DNA of 64,000 nt, taken from contig CBFHVV010000002.1 of assembly GCA_965658965.1 (NCBI GenBank), positions 7,558 to 71,557 of the forward strand, given 5' to 3'. Shown one piece after another: positions 31,847 through 41,196 of the stretch. The position numbers were made by a program, and so were the translations under genes. Position 1 is the stretch's first letter. Each line of letters begins with the position of its first letter. The DNA is from Croceimicrobium sp965658965 (GTDB taxonomy: Bacteria > Bacteroidota > Bacteroidia > Flavobacteriales > Schleiferiaceae). Under the pieces are notes generated by a model. It was not told where the DNA came from, made no database searches, and saw only the letters and a list, made by a program, of their open reading frames with translations.

Positions 31847-32168
31847 ACGCGTTTCGATTCTGAGCACTAGCTCAAGTGAGAGGCTAAAAAAAATCTTATG
31901 ACTTGGAGCGTAGCGAGAAGTCGGGATTCTTGGTGATGGTACCCCGCTTGGGATCAGCGATCGCAGGGAGCAAATCCCCTTTTTTTTGACTTGAGATTTG
32001 AGGTCGCTTCGCTTTGGGATTTGAGGAGCAAGAGCGGGAGTGTGAGCAAGAGCGGGAGTGTGAGCAAGAGGGTAATCATGACTCATTGAAATAAGAACAG
32101 AGTTTAAATGGTTCAGCTACCCTTGGGAATCAAATTAATCTTTGAAGCGATATCAGCTACCAAGTAAA
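31847..32168. other. Gene-free gap with short repeats
   Basis: About 320 bp with no gene recognised. A minus-strand open frame covers this gap and the tRNA, but its C-terminal part is just the tRNA antisense. Imperfect GATTTGAGG repeats and an 18-bp tandem repeat lie near 32000-32070. Confidence 0.6.
32027..32070. repeat. 18-bp tandem repeat (2.4 copies)
   Basis: AGCAAGAGCGGGAGTGTG repeats at 32027-32044 and 32045-32062, followed by a partial unit to 32070. Confidence 0.85.
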
Positions 32169-33133
32169 TTAGCTAGCTAGTTTTTGAACCTTGATTATCT
32201 GACGATTGCCATTTTTAAATTCTACCTTAAGCAGATAGATGCCTGCTCCTTGAGGAAGTAGTAATTCCTTTTTGTCTTTCGCATAGCGTCTAATCAACTT
32301 GCCGCTTAAATCTCTTAATTCTAGTGAGCTAATGGCTAGCTCGGCACTGATGCGAATAAAGTCAGTACTAGGATTGGGGAATACCTCTAAATTGGCAAAT
32401 GCTAATTCTTCCTCCGTCAATAAAGACCAATAGTCGCAGCTGCTTTGCGTTCTATTAATTGAAACTTGACCATTGCTGAAGCATCGTAAACTGTGACTGG
32501 ACACTGAGGCTACTTTAAAACTGGAACCATTGCATAAATTGGGGCTTTCTGAAAAAAGGCCTGCGTAAGACAGACTCCCTAACTGTGGATAGATTCTTTG
32601 ATTTAAGAAGCTGGAAGAGCTTACCTGGTAGAGTTAGCTTGTCCGTTCATTAAAAGTGTATCCATAGGCATGGCTACGTCGATATAAGCTAAGGTGGCTC
32701 CCGCTATGGTTTCAATACCTTTACCGGTAACAGTAGCGATGGGCGTATCCGGGCAGCCTCGCGTGGTGTCTAAAGGGGCAAATTGCCAACTATCGCCGAT
32801 GTCGGCATTCAGATCATAAAGCAGAGAAGGCTCACTTGCAGTCAGTCTAAAAACAGAGTCATTACGGGTGGCTAAAAAAATATCGGGCCAGCTAGCGGCT
32901 GTGTCTTGCAATAGATCGTTTGGTCCAGGCCCGGTGCGGATTTCAGTGATGCCAGTCACTTGAAACAGGAGCCAAGTCATATTAAACATATTGGTATCGG
33001 AAATATGCTCTACTTTTTTGTAGCCGCTGTAGCCATATTCAGAAAAGGTGTAATGCCAAGTAGCATTCTGACCAAAGTCTTGTTGCGTAAAAGCCAGAAA
33101 GGGCAATAAGAGGAAGCAGAGTGTGTTTTTCAT
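32169..33133 (-). pseudogene. T9SS cargo protein gene broken by one frameshift
   Basis: The 5' part (33133 to 32621, 170 codons) has a signal peptide (KNTLCFLLLPFLAFTQQ) and a secreted beta-rich domain ending in MNGQANSTR then stop. The 3' part is open in another frame from 32632. It reads YQVSSSSFLNQRIYPQLGSL and ends with a type A sorting domain (LEVFPNPSTDFIR, then LPQGAGIYLLKVEF). Joining them needs one base added between about 32624 and 32633. The product would be a secreted protein of about 320 residues with a type IX export signal. It is a pseudogene, a phase-variable gene or a sequencing error. Confidence 0.75.
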
Positions 33134-33239
33134 AGCGAATATTTAGGGTAAAGCTAGTGAATTAAGACTCTAAAAACCAATTGCTTAGACGGAAAACATG
33201 GTCTTCCGCGGTTTTAAATACAATTACTCTTTTTTTAGC

Positions 33240-34271
33240 TTAAATACTCACTTCACCCTTTAAATCTTCCGCAAAGGCTTCTTTAAATTCTTCGCCACTT
33301 AAGTCTTTGCCTAGTAAGAACATAGCTTTGCAAAGTGCTGCCTCAAAAGTCATATCCCCAGCACTGATAACGCCTATTTCATGGTATTTACGACCAGCTT
33401 CATATTTGGTCATTTCTATACTTCCGGCAGAACACTGACTAAGATTTATAACTGGAATACCCTGTTTGCAGACCTCTTCCAAAGCTTCTATTAACCAGTC
33501 TAGTCCGGGGGCATTCCCTGCTCCAAAGCTGCGCAATATAAAAGCCTTGGCTTGACGATTAAGGATTTGTGGTAAAACTAGCTCGGCAGCCATACCTGGA
33601 AAGCAATGAATGATACCAATGCGCGGTTCTAGGTTTAAATTAACTTGTAGGGCGCCAGCTTTCGCACGAGCGATATAATTACGATTGTACTTTATACTCA
33701 CCCCTGCCTCGGCAAGTTTGGGATAATTGGGCGATTGAAAAGCTTCGAAGTCCTCGGCACTTACTTTTTGCACTCGGTTTCCACGGTATAAATCATACTC
33801 GAAGTAAACGGCTACTTCTGGTACAAGTGGGCCGCCTTCATCATTGCGGGCAAGGGCAATTTCTAAACTGCTGAGAATATTTTCACGGGCATCAGAGCGA
33901 GGAATACCAATGGGCAACTGGCTGCCTGTTAAAATTACGGGCTTAGAGAGGTTATCGAGCATAAAGCTCAGGGCAGATGAGGTATAAGCCATAGTGTCGG
34001 AACCATGTAAAAGTAGAAAGGCATCATACTGTCCATAATCTTCTTTAATGCGCAAGGCGATTCGTTGCCAATGCTCGGGCAGCATATTAGAGGAGTCGAT
34101 GGGTTCGTCGAAACTATCGGTATCAATGCTACAGTCAAATTTGGATATTTCAGGAATTTGGGCTAAAAGATTGGCGAGGCTAAAAGGGAAGTAAGAACCA
34201 TTTTCTTGTAAAATCATCCCAATAGTTCCACCGGTGTAAAGCATTAATATTTTAGGCTCTCTATTGCTCAT
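33240..34271 (-). CDS. ansA: Type I L-asparaginase
   Basis: A 343-residue cytoplasmic asparaginase hydrolysing asparagine to aspartate. The two threonine sites are visible in LMLYTGGTIGM and LLHGSDTMAYTSSALSF, and GSQLPIG follows. No signal peptide is present, which agrees with the type I (AnsA) form. Its start overlaps the TatD gene by 11 bp, so the two form an operon. Confidence 0.93.
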   Translation of the reverse strand: MSNREPKILMLYTGGTIGMILQENGSYFPFSLANLLAQIPEISKFDCSIDTDSFDEPIDSSNMLPEHWQRIALRIKEDYGQYDAFLLLHGSDTMAYTSSALSFMLDNLSKPVILTGSQLPIGIPRSDARENILSSLEIALARNDEGGPLVPEVAVYFEYDLYRGNRVQKVSAEDFEAFQSPNYPKLAEAGVSIKYNRNYIARAKAGALQVNLNLEPRIGIIHCFPGMAAELVLPQILNRQAKAFILRSFGAGNAPGLDWLIEALEEVCKQGIPVINLSQCSAGSIEMTKYEAGRKYHEIGVISAGDMTFEAALCKAMFLLGKDLSGEEFKEAFAEDLKGEVSI

Positions 34272-35028
34272 GTCCGAAAACTTTTAAGGCGTTAGCGCTG
34301 GTAATACGTGCTACCTCCTCTTTTGAGACGGCGTGTAAATCGGCAATGCGTTGTGCTATTTGCAACAAATAAGCGGGCTCATTACGCTTCCCCCGAAAGG
34401 GTGAAGGCGCTAAAAAAGGAGCATCGGTTTCTAAGACTAAATCTTCAGTTTTTAGTTCGGCTACTACTTTGTCGAGGCCACCGTTTTTAAAAGTTACCAC
34501 CCCACCAATACCCAATTTAAGATTTAAAGCGAGGGCGCGTTGGGCCTGCTGCAGATTTCCAGTAAAGCAGTGGAAAATCCCAAAAAGATTTTCATCGGCT
34601 TCAGCTTCCAAAACTTCAAAGGTCTCCTCAAAGGCATCACGACAATGAATTACAATGGCTAAGCCCATTTCTTTGGCTTTGCGAATTTGCTGTGCAAAAG
34701 CAAGTTTTTGTTCGGCTATGAAGGTCTTATCCCAGTAGAGATCCATGCCAATTTCACCAACAGCACAGTATTTTGTATCACCTTCTAATTCTTCCCAAAC
34801 TTTGGCTAATTGCTCTTCCCAATCTTCTTTCACATGGCTTGGATGGAGCCCCATCATGGGATAAATATTGGGGTGTTTATTGGCTAAGTTTTTTAAATCT
34901 TCAATACTATCCTTGTCAATATTGGGGAGGTAAAAGCGCTGAACACCAGCAGCTTTTGCACGCTCTAATACGTCATTAATGTCTTCTTTAAAACGATCTA
35001 GGTATATGTGAGTGTGGGTATCTATCAT
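34261..35028 (-). CDS. TatD family metal-dependent hydrolase
   Basis: A 255-residue TatD-type DNase/hydrolase. Metal ligands are seen in MIDTHTHIYLDRF (HxH), the glutamate in AVGEIGMDLYWDK, VIHCRDAFEE, FHCFTGN and the aspartate in LVLETDAPFLAPSPFRGKRN. TatD proteins have 3'-5' DNA exonuclease activity in some species. It lies upstream of ansA with an 11-bp overlap. Confidence 0.93.
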   Translation of the reverse strand: MIDTHTHIYLDRFKEDINDVLERAKAAGVQRFYLPNIDKDSIEDLKNLANKHPNIYPMMGLHPSHVKEDWEEQLAKVWEELEGDTKYCAVGEIGMDLYWDKTFIAEQKLAFAQQIRKAKEMGLAIVIHCRDAFEETFEVLEAEADENLFGIFHCFTGNLQQAQRALALNLKLGIGGVVTFKNGGLDKVVAELKTEDLVLETDAPFLAPSPFRGKRNEPAYLLQIAQRIADLHAVSKEEVARITSANALKVFGHEQ

Positions 35029-35061
35029 CTGACAATAAATTCAATTCGCTAAGTTAGAACT

Positions 35062-35096
35062 AAAAAAAAACCGCCCAAGTGATACTGGGCGGCTTT
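35062..35096 (-). terminator. Terminator of the odhAB operon
   Basis: CCGCCCA (35071-35077) pairs with TGGGCGG (35086-35092). On the minus strand nine T follow (35070-35062). It lies directly after odhB. Confidence 0.9.
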
Positions 35097-35115
35097 CTAT
35101 GGAAGTGAGTTTTAT

Positions 35116-36375
35116 TTAAAGCTCTAGGGCTTTTTTTGGCTCATTATTCATTAGTAATTCAGCCGGGTTTTCGAGCGCTTCTTTCACTGCAACTAAGAAG
35201 CCAACGGACTCTCTGCCATCAATTACGCGGTGATCGTAGCTAAGGGCCACGTACATAATCGGGCGGATATGAACCTCTCCCTTAATAGCGACGGGGCGCT
35301 CCACGATATTATGCATACCTAAAATAGCACTTTGGGGAGGATTAATTATGGGGGTGGAAAGCATAGAGCCAAATACACCGCCATTGGTAATGGTAAAGGT
35401 TCCACCAGTCATTTCATCTACGGTAATTTTACCGTCTCTAACTTTAGTGGCCAAACGTTTAATGTCCTTTTCTACACCAGCAAAACTCATAGTTTCTGCA
35501 TTGCGTACTACGGGAACCATTAATCCTTTTGGTCCACTTACAGCAATACTAATATCAGCATAGCCATAACTTAGCAAATGGTCGCCATCTATCATACTAT
35601 TAACCTGTGGGAACTCCTTTAAGGCACGAGTAACTGCTAGGGTAAAGAAAGACATAAACCCGAGGCTAACCCCATGTTTCATTTTAAAATCTTCCTTGTA
35701 TTGCTGGCGTAAATCGAAGATCGGCTTCATGTCTACTTCGTTAAAGGTAGTAAGCATGGCCGTTTCGTTTTTAACACTAACCAAACGCTTTGCCAATTTA
35801 CGACGCAAGCTGCTCATTTTGGAGCTATCACTTGGGCGGGGAGCGTTAGTAGGCGTACCCATGCTTGCTTCGGCTTTAATGGCATCTTCTTTAGTAACTC
35901 TGCCGTCGCGACCTGTACCACTTACGGCACTTGCACTAATACCCTTTTCATCTAATATCTTTTTTGCAGCTGGGGAAGCGCTTCCGCTGGCATAGGTTTT
36001 TTCTTCGGCCTTGGCAGAATCTGTTGCACTGGTTGTAGAACTACTATCGTCTTTTTTCGATGCCGGCTTATCTGCTGATGCGTCTTTAGAAGAGCTATCG
36101 TCTGTATCCTTTTTATCACTTCCGCCTTCTGGGGCATCTGCGCTAGTATCGATTAGGGCAATAACTTGTCCTACTTCTACTGACTCGCCTTCTTCAACCT
36201 TGATAGTAATTACGCCAGACTCTTCGGCTGGAAGGGCAAGGGTAGCTTTATCGGAATCGATTTCCGCGATTTCTTGATCTTTTTCTACATAATCACCGTC
36301 AGCTACTAACCAGCTGGCTATTTCTACTTCGGAAACTGATTCTCCTGGTGATGGAACTTTTACTTCTAAACTCAT
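35116..36375 (-). CDS. odhB: 2-oxoglutarate dehydrogenase E2 (dihydrolipoyl succinyltransferase)
   Basis: The E2 core of the 2-oxoglutarate dehydrogenase complex of the TCA cycle. The 419 residues contain a lipoyl domain with the lipoyl lysine in EIDSDKATLAL, a long Ser/Asp/Lys linker (about 78-135), an E1/E3-binding domain (ASPAAKKILDEKG) and the acyltransferase domain with SYDHRVIDGRE. It follows odhA by 13 bp. E3 is not in the window. Confidence 0.96.
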   Translation of the reverse strand: MSLEVKVPSPGESVSEVEIASWLVADGDYVEKDQEIAEIDSDKATLALPAEESGVITIKVEEGESVEVGQVIALIDTSADAPEGGSDKKDTDDSSSKDASADKPASKKDDSSSTTSATDSAKAEEKTYASGSASPAAKKILDEKGISASAVSGTGRDGRVTKEDAIKAEASMGTPTNAPRPSDSSKMSSLRRKLAKRLVSVKNETAMLTTFNEVDMKPIFDLRQQYKEDFKMKHGVSLGFMSFFTLAVTRALKEFPQVNSMIDGDHLLSYGYADISIAVSGPKGLMVPVVRNAETMSFAGVEKDIKRLATKVRDGKITVDEMTGGTFTITNGGVFGSMLSTPIINPPQSAILGMHNIVERPVAIKGEVHIRPIMYVALSYDHRVIDGRESVGFLVAVKEALENPAELLMNNEPKKALEL

Positions 36376-36388
36376 GATTTAGTGATAA

Positions 36389-39151
36389 CTAGGCGTTGAA
36401 AATTTTAGATAACAGAGCCTCATAGCGCGAGGCAGCTAATTTTGATGAACCGGCAGCGGTACTTGCACTGGCCGATGGTGAAATAACTTCTTTCAGTTTA
36501 ACAGGGAAGTTCATTAGAACATACCAAGAAGCGCCCATATTGCGGGGTTCCTCTTGTGCCCAATATACTTCCTCTACATTAGGATAGCTGGCTACCAAAT
36601 CGGTAATTTGATTTTCAGCTAGAGGGTATAATTGTTCAAGGCGAATAAAGGCGCGATCTTGCGGCAATTCTTCGTCTCTAACTTTATCGATGTCGTAGTA
36701 AATTTTACCACTGAGGAAAAAGAGCTTTTTAACCGTCGATTTATCCTCAATCCGGGGATCGTCAATTAATTCTTTAAAGCTTCCTTGGGCTAAATCTTCT
36801 AGTGGCGACTGCACTTTAGGGTGGCGCAATAAGCTTTTAGGAGTCATTACCACCAATGGTTTGCGGAAATCCCGTTTCATTTGGCGGCGTAATAGATGGT
36901 AAAAGTTAGCAGGGGTAGTAACATTAACCACTTGCATATTATACTGGGCACATTGTTGTAGCCAGCGCTCTAATCGGGCGCTAGAATGTTCAGCACCTTG
37001 ACCTTCGTAGCCATGGGGTAAATAAAGCACTAGGCCATTTTGTACTTTCCACTTATCTTCTGCTGCCGAAAGAAATTGGTCTACGATGATTTGTGCGCCA
37101 TTAAAGAAGTCGCCAAACTGTGCTTCCCAAATTACCAAAGTTTCTGGGGAGCTCATGGCATAACCATAATCGAAACCCATTACGCCATACTCAGATAGCA
37201 GTGAATTATAAACGGCGAAACGGCCTTCTTTACCTTCAATGTTATTTAGGAGAATATGTTCTTCTTCAGAATCTTCTACTTTAATCACTGCATGACGATG
37301 CGAGAAGGTGCCACGTTCGGAATCTTCCCCACTTAAACGAACATTAAAGCCCTCGTGTATAAGACTACCGTAGGCCATTAATTCGGCCATTCCCCAGTCG
37401 AGGCTATTGCGCTCATCAACCATTTTCCAGCGGTCATCCATTAAGCGCTTTATCTTCACAAAGAACTTCTTCCCTTCCGGTAGAGCGGTAATGGTGCGAG
37501 CAATCTTTTTTAGGCTATCAATATCGAAAGAGGTATCAATAGATTGGTGAAAATCTTCTGGTGTAGCCGTCTTATAATTTTCCCACTCACCACGCATAAA
37601 TTGGGTGATGGTATTTTTTTCAATTTTCTTCGACTCATCGAAGCGCATTTCCAGCACATCCTTAAACTCCGACTCAAGCGATTTTACAAAGGCCTTATCC
37701 ACTGTTCCTTCTTCCTCAAGTTTTTTCTGATAAATAACTTTGGGGTCGGGATGCTTATTAATGGTCTTGTACAACTTCGGTTGGGTAAAACGCGGCTCAT
37801 CACCTTCGTTATGGCCGTATTTCCGGTAGCATAATAGATCTAGGAAAATATCTAGATTGTAACGCTGACGATATTCCATGGCAAATAAGGTAGCGTGTAT
37901 TACCGCTTCAACATCATCGCCATTAACATGTAATACTGGTGCTTGCACGGTTTTAGCTACGTCAGTACAGTATATGCTAGAGCGCGCATCTAAGTAATTG
38001 GTAGTAAAACCAACTTGGTTATTAATTACCATATGCACGGTACCTCCAGTACGGTAACCCTCTAAGGTTTCCATTTGTAATACCTCATACACAATGCCTT
38101 GGGCAGCAATTGCCGCATCGCCGTGAATAAGGATAGGCATAACCTTAGACTCGTCTTTATTGTAATCGGTATTTATTTTTGCGCGCGCAATACCAGACAC
38201 CACAGCATCTACAGCTTCTAGGTGCGAAGGGTTTGGAGACAGGTTTAGTTTAATCTCTTCGCCATTGTCTAAAGTTTTAGTGGTGGTATAGCCCAAATGG
38301 TATTTTACGTCACCATCAAACTCTTCATCGGTAAACTCTTTACCTTCAAATTCGCTAAAGATATCACGCTGAGTTTTTCCGAAAATATTAGAAAGCACAT
38401 TTAGTCTTCCCCGGTGGGCCATTCCAACTACAAACTCCTTTACCCCTAATTTAGCGGCATGGCGAATGCCAAACTCCATGGCGGGAATAAGACTTTCTGC
38501 TCCTTCGATGGAGAAACGTTTTTGCCCAACGAATTTGCGGTTAATAAAACTTTCGAAGGCAACGGCCTCATTTAGTTTATGCAGGATTAATTTTTTATCC
38601 TCGGCACTATAGTCTGGCGCATTGTCGCCCTCTTGTAGTTTTTTCTGAATCCAAGAAATCTTTTCTGGATCACCTACATACATATATTCTAATCCAATGC
38701 TGCGGCAGTAAACACGCTCTAAGCGATCTACGATTTCGCGCAAGCTCTTGGAGCTATCAAAACCAATTTCTTTGGCCGCTTGGAAAGGCTCACCAAGGTC
38801 GGACTCTTTTAAACCGAAGTTTTCGAGGCTTAACTTGGGGTTGTATTCTCTGCGGCTACGCACAGGGTTGGTAGCGGTAAAGAGATGCCCTCTTTTACGA
38901 TAGGCATCAATTAGGGCTAAGACCTGGAATTCTTTACGAATTTCTGCAACAATCTCGGAATGGTTTAGACTGAACTCAACGCTCTTTTCAGAGTCAAGCT
39001 CTTCTTCATCATATTCTTCGCGTGCAAAATCGTAACCCTGAAAAAAAGCCCTCCAGCTAGGTTCTATACTATCAGGGCTTGTAAGATACTGTTGGTATAA
39101 TTCATCGATAAAATCACTATGTACTCCACCGAGAAAAGAAAATCTGTCCAT
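36389..39151 (-). CDS. odhA: 2-oxoglutarate dehydrogenase E1
   Basis: The thiamine-diphosphate-dependent decarboxylase of the complex, 920 residues. The N-terminal helix motif FIDELYQQYLTSPDSIEPSW, the catalytic GMAHRGRLNVLSN, the thiamine-binding GDAAIAAQG and ANGDD-like region (HVNGDDVEAV) are present. TAATTTTG at 39187-39180 is a perfect -7 element about 29 bp upstream. A 7-bp inverted repeat (ATGCTCT/AGAGCAT, 39199-39224) overlaps the expected -33 region and could be an operator. Confidence 0.97.
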   Translation of the reverse strand: MDRFSFLGGVHSDFIDELYQQYLTSPDSIEPSWRAFFQGYDFAREEYDEEELDSEKSVEFSLNHSEIVAEIRKEFQVLALIDAYRKRGHLFTATNPVRSRREYNPKLSLENFGLKESDLGEPFQAAKEIGFDSSKSLREIVDRLERVYCRSIGLEYMYVGDPEKISWIQKKLQEGDNAPDYSAEDKKLILHKLNEAVAFESFINRKFVGQKRFSIEGAESLIPAMEFGIRHAAKLGVKEFVVGMAHRGRLNVLSNIFGKTQRDIFSEFEGKEFTDEEFDGDVKYHLGYTTTKTLDNGEEIKLNLSPNPSHLEAVDAVVSGIARAKINTDYNKDESKVMPILIHGDAAIAAQGIVYEVLQMETLEGYRTGGTVHMVINNQVGFTTNYLDARSSIYCTDVAKTVQAPVLHVNGDDVEAVIHATLFAMEYRQRYNLDIFLDLLCYRKYGHNEGDEPRFTQPKLYKTINKHPDPKVIYQKKLEEEGTVDKAFVKSLESEFKDVLEMRFDESKKIEKNTITQFMRGEWENYKTATPEDFHQSIDTSFDIDSLKKIARTITALPEGKKFFVKIKRLMDDRWKMVDERNSLDWGMAELMAYGSLIHEGFNVRLSGEDSERGTFSHRHAVIKVEDSEEEHILLNNIEGKEGRFAVYNSLLSEYGVMGFDYGYAMSSPETLVIWEAQFGDFFNGAQIIVDQFLSAAEDKWKVQNGLVLYLPHGYEGQGAEHSSARLERWLQQCAQYNMQVVNVTTPANFYHLLRRQMKRDFRKPLVVMTPKSLLRHPKVQSPLEDLAQGSFKELIDDPRIEDKSTVKKLFFLSGKIYYDIDKVRDEELPQDRAFIRLEQLYPLAENQITDLVASYPNVEEVYWAQEEPRNMGASWYVLMNFPVKLKEVISPSASASTAAGSSKLAASRYEALLSKIFNA

Positions 39152-39179
39152 GTTAATGTTACGTGATCCGTATTGTCTG

Positions 39180-39187
39180 CAAAATTA
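39180..39187 (-). promoter_or_regulatory. odhAB promoter -7 element
   Basis: TAATTTTG matches TAnnTTTG exactly, giving a start near 39175 and a 24-nt leader. The inverted repeat at 39199-39224 lies just upstream. Confidence 0.5.
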
Positions 39188-39285
39188 AGATAAATATAAT
39201 GCTCTCATTCTTCTAATAGAGCATATTAATGTGAAATCGCCATTGCTTTATATAACTTTGTCTAATCTAATTCGTTTAGCTCAAT

Positions 39286-39921
39286 ATGAAAAATCTTTTG
39301 CTATTAATCTTCCTACTTTTTTCTGTGGGTTTGTCTGCCCAGAACGAGCGCTTTAAAAAAGGGGGAAAGAGCGCTGACAAACCAGCCGAACAAAACGAAG
39401 CACCAGAAACCCCAAAAAAGGCAGTGGCTACAAAAAAGGCAAGCTGGACCGATAAATTGATTTTTGGAGGTGGCGCTGGCGCATCATTTGGCAATAACAC
39501 CAATATTTTTTTAGCTCCTCAAGTGGGTTATCAGGTAAAAGAGAATTTAGTACTCGGTGCTGGCTACATGTATAATTATGCACGCTGGAGAACCTTGTGG
39601 GGCAATGGAGCAGTGCGCAATGTGAACTATGAAAATACCATTCACGGCCCCAATTTTTTTGCAAATTATAGCCCGGTCGAAAGCTTGTTTCTTGGAGCAC
39701 AATTTGAAGTTTTAAATCATGACGCTTACCTCTATAACATCAATACTCTCGATTTTGATGTAGAAAACCGTTGGACCAATGTGCTTTTTGTTCAGGCTGG
39801 CTTCCGGCAAAAGGTTGGAACAAAGGGCATGGCTTTATTGGGGGTGCGCTACAATTTATTACACGATCAATACAGTCCCTATAGTTCTTCTTGGGCTCCT
39901 ATATTTTTAATTTACTTTTAA
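39286..39921 (+). CDS. Outer-membrane beta-barrel protein, unknown
   Basis: A 211-residue exported protein with a signal peptide ending SVGLSAQ. A Lys/Pro/Ala-rich linker of about 35 residues precedes a small barrel-like region with repeated GAGASFGNN, LVLGAGYMY and VGTKGMALLGVRYNLL strands, closing with IFLIYF. TAACTTTG at 39253-39260 is its likely -7 element. The function was not recognised. It converges with the next gene, overlapping by 4 bp. Confidence 0.7.
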   Translation: MKNLLLLIFLLFSVGLSAQNERFKKGGKSADKPAEQNEAPETPKKAVATKKASWTDKLIFGGGAGASFGNNTNIFLAPQVGYQVKENLVLGAGYMYNYARWRTLWGNGAVRNVNYENTIHGPNFFANYSPVESLFLGAQFEVLNHDAYLYNINTLDFDVENRWTNVLFVQAGFRQKVGTKGMALLGVRYNLLHDQYSPYSSSWAPIFLIYF

Positions 39922-40247
39922 ATTTTACCACTATACTGGGCACGGAAGTAAACCTTAATCGCTTCTCGCTTTAGCAAGGCTTCCGCCATTTCGGCGCTGG
40001 TGCCGCTAAGATATTTCTCATCTAAATCTACGCGGTAAAAAAGTTCCACTAAAGACTGGCCTTTACTCTGATATTGCATTAACCACTGTTCAAGCCATTC
40101 CTCTAAATCATCATCCGGTATATCTGCCCGCTCACAAGCTAGGTCCTTGGCAATTTGTTTTTGCAGATCCGCCAGAAGCCATGCCTTTTCGGGATGCGAT
40201 TTTAAAAGACTAAAGTTTATGTTTAGTGGTCGCGATGACTGAGCCAT
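39918..40247 (-). CDS. Conserved hypothetical protein
   Basis: A 109-residue, soluble, helix-rich protein with an acidic middle (RADIPDDDLEEWLEQWLMQY). It has no signal peptide and no catalytic motif. It overlaps the end of the polyprenyl synthetase gene by 25 bp, so the two are cotranscribed and probably coupled. It was not recognised as a named family. Confidence 0.65.
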   Translation of the reverse strand: MAQSSRPLNINFSLLKSHPEKAWLLADLQKQIAKDLACERADIPDDDLEEWLEQWLMQYQSKGQSLVELFYRVDLDEKYLSGTSAEMAEALLKREAIKVYFRAQYSGKI

Positions 40248-41188
40248 TGCGCGAAATTTGTTAGTTCGGTTTTTACTTTATCGTTTTTAGCATCTGCGGA
40301 AGCGAGCGCCGACAGTGCACTTTTAAGTAATTCTTCGCGCTTAGAAATGGCTTTGGTTTCAGCACCACAATCAATAAAAAACTTTTGGAATGCCTTTACT
40401 TTCGCATCTCCTTGCAAATTTTCCTTTTGCAAAGCCTCTAATTCAGATGGCGCAAATTCTTTGGCATAGATCATTAACAAGGTTTTTTTGTCTTGTAAAA
40501 TATCGCCGCCTACTTTTTTCCCAAATTTATCAGGATCACCAAAAGCGTCTAATAAATCATCTTGCACCTGAAAAGCTAAGCCAGCATCTACACCAAACTT
40601 ATAAAGTGCGGAAGCTTGACTGCTATTGGCCTTGCCGATTAAAGCTCCAATCTGAAGAGCGGCACCTAGCAAAACCGCCGTTTTTAGACGAATCATCTCC
40701 AAGTAATCTTCTTCGCTTACGCTAGATGAGGTCTCAAAATTCATATCGTATTGCTGACCTTCGCAGACTTCTAAGGCCGTTTTGGAGAAAATCTCTAGGA
40801 CCTTAGCTAGAATACTTTTGTCAACCTGATTAAGGTACTGGTAGGATTTAACCAGCATGGCATCTCCCGTAAGGATGGCCACATTAGTGCCCCACTTTTC
40901 GTGAATGGTTTTTTTGCCACGGCGTAGATGAGCATCATCCATAATGTCGTCGTGTACCAATGAGAAATTGTGGAACATCTCTATGGCTAAAGCTGGCAAC
41001 ACCGCATCTTCCAGAGTTCCTCGGAAAAGGTCGCAGCCAGCTAAAACCATTGCTGGTCTTAGTCGCTTACCTCCTAAAGAAAGGATGTAGGAAATAGGTT
41101 TGTATAATTCAATTGGCTCTTGATCAAAATCTTGGCGTGCCAAGCTGTTTTCAATCAAGCTTACATAATCCTTAAATTTCTCCATCAA
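40223..41188 (-). CDS. Polyprenyl synthetase (trans-isoprenyl diphosphate synthase)
   Basis: A 321-residue enzyme that condenses isopentenyl diphosphate with allylic diphosphates. The first aspartate-rich motif is HDDIMDDAHLRRG and the second is QVQDDLLDAFGD; GGKRLRPAMV binds the diphosphate. It may make the quinone side chain or farnesyl/geranylgeranyl chains; the residues setting chain length were not analysed. It lies 9 bp after rmlA. Confidence 0.93.
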   Translation of the reverse strand: MMEKFKDYVSLIENSLARQDFDQEPIELYKPISYILSLGGKRLRPAMVLAGCDLFRGTLEDAVLPALAIEMFHNFSLVHDDIMDDAHLRRGKKTIHEKWGTNVAILTGDAMLVKSYQYLNQVDKSILAKVLEIFSKTALEVCEGQQYDMNFETSSSVSEEDYLEMIRLKTAVLLGAALQIGALIGKANSSQASALYKFGVDAGLAFQVQDDLLDAFGDPDKFGKKVGGDILQDKKTLLMIYAKEFAPSELEALQKENLQGDAKVKAFQKFFIDCGAETKAISKREELLKSALSALASADAKNDKVKTELTNFAQWLSHRDH

Positions 41189-41196
41189 CTATTTAA

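Noticed and set aside
31739..32086. A 115-codon minus-strand frame
   Set aside because: Its C-terminal part is the antisense of tRNA-Ser, a familiar spurious annotation, and the rest is low-complexity repeat translation.
39276..39503. Minus-strand frame over the start of the barrel protein gene
   Set aside because: It is antisense to a gene with a clear signal peptide and promoter.
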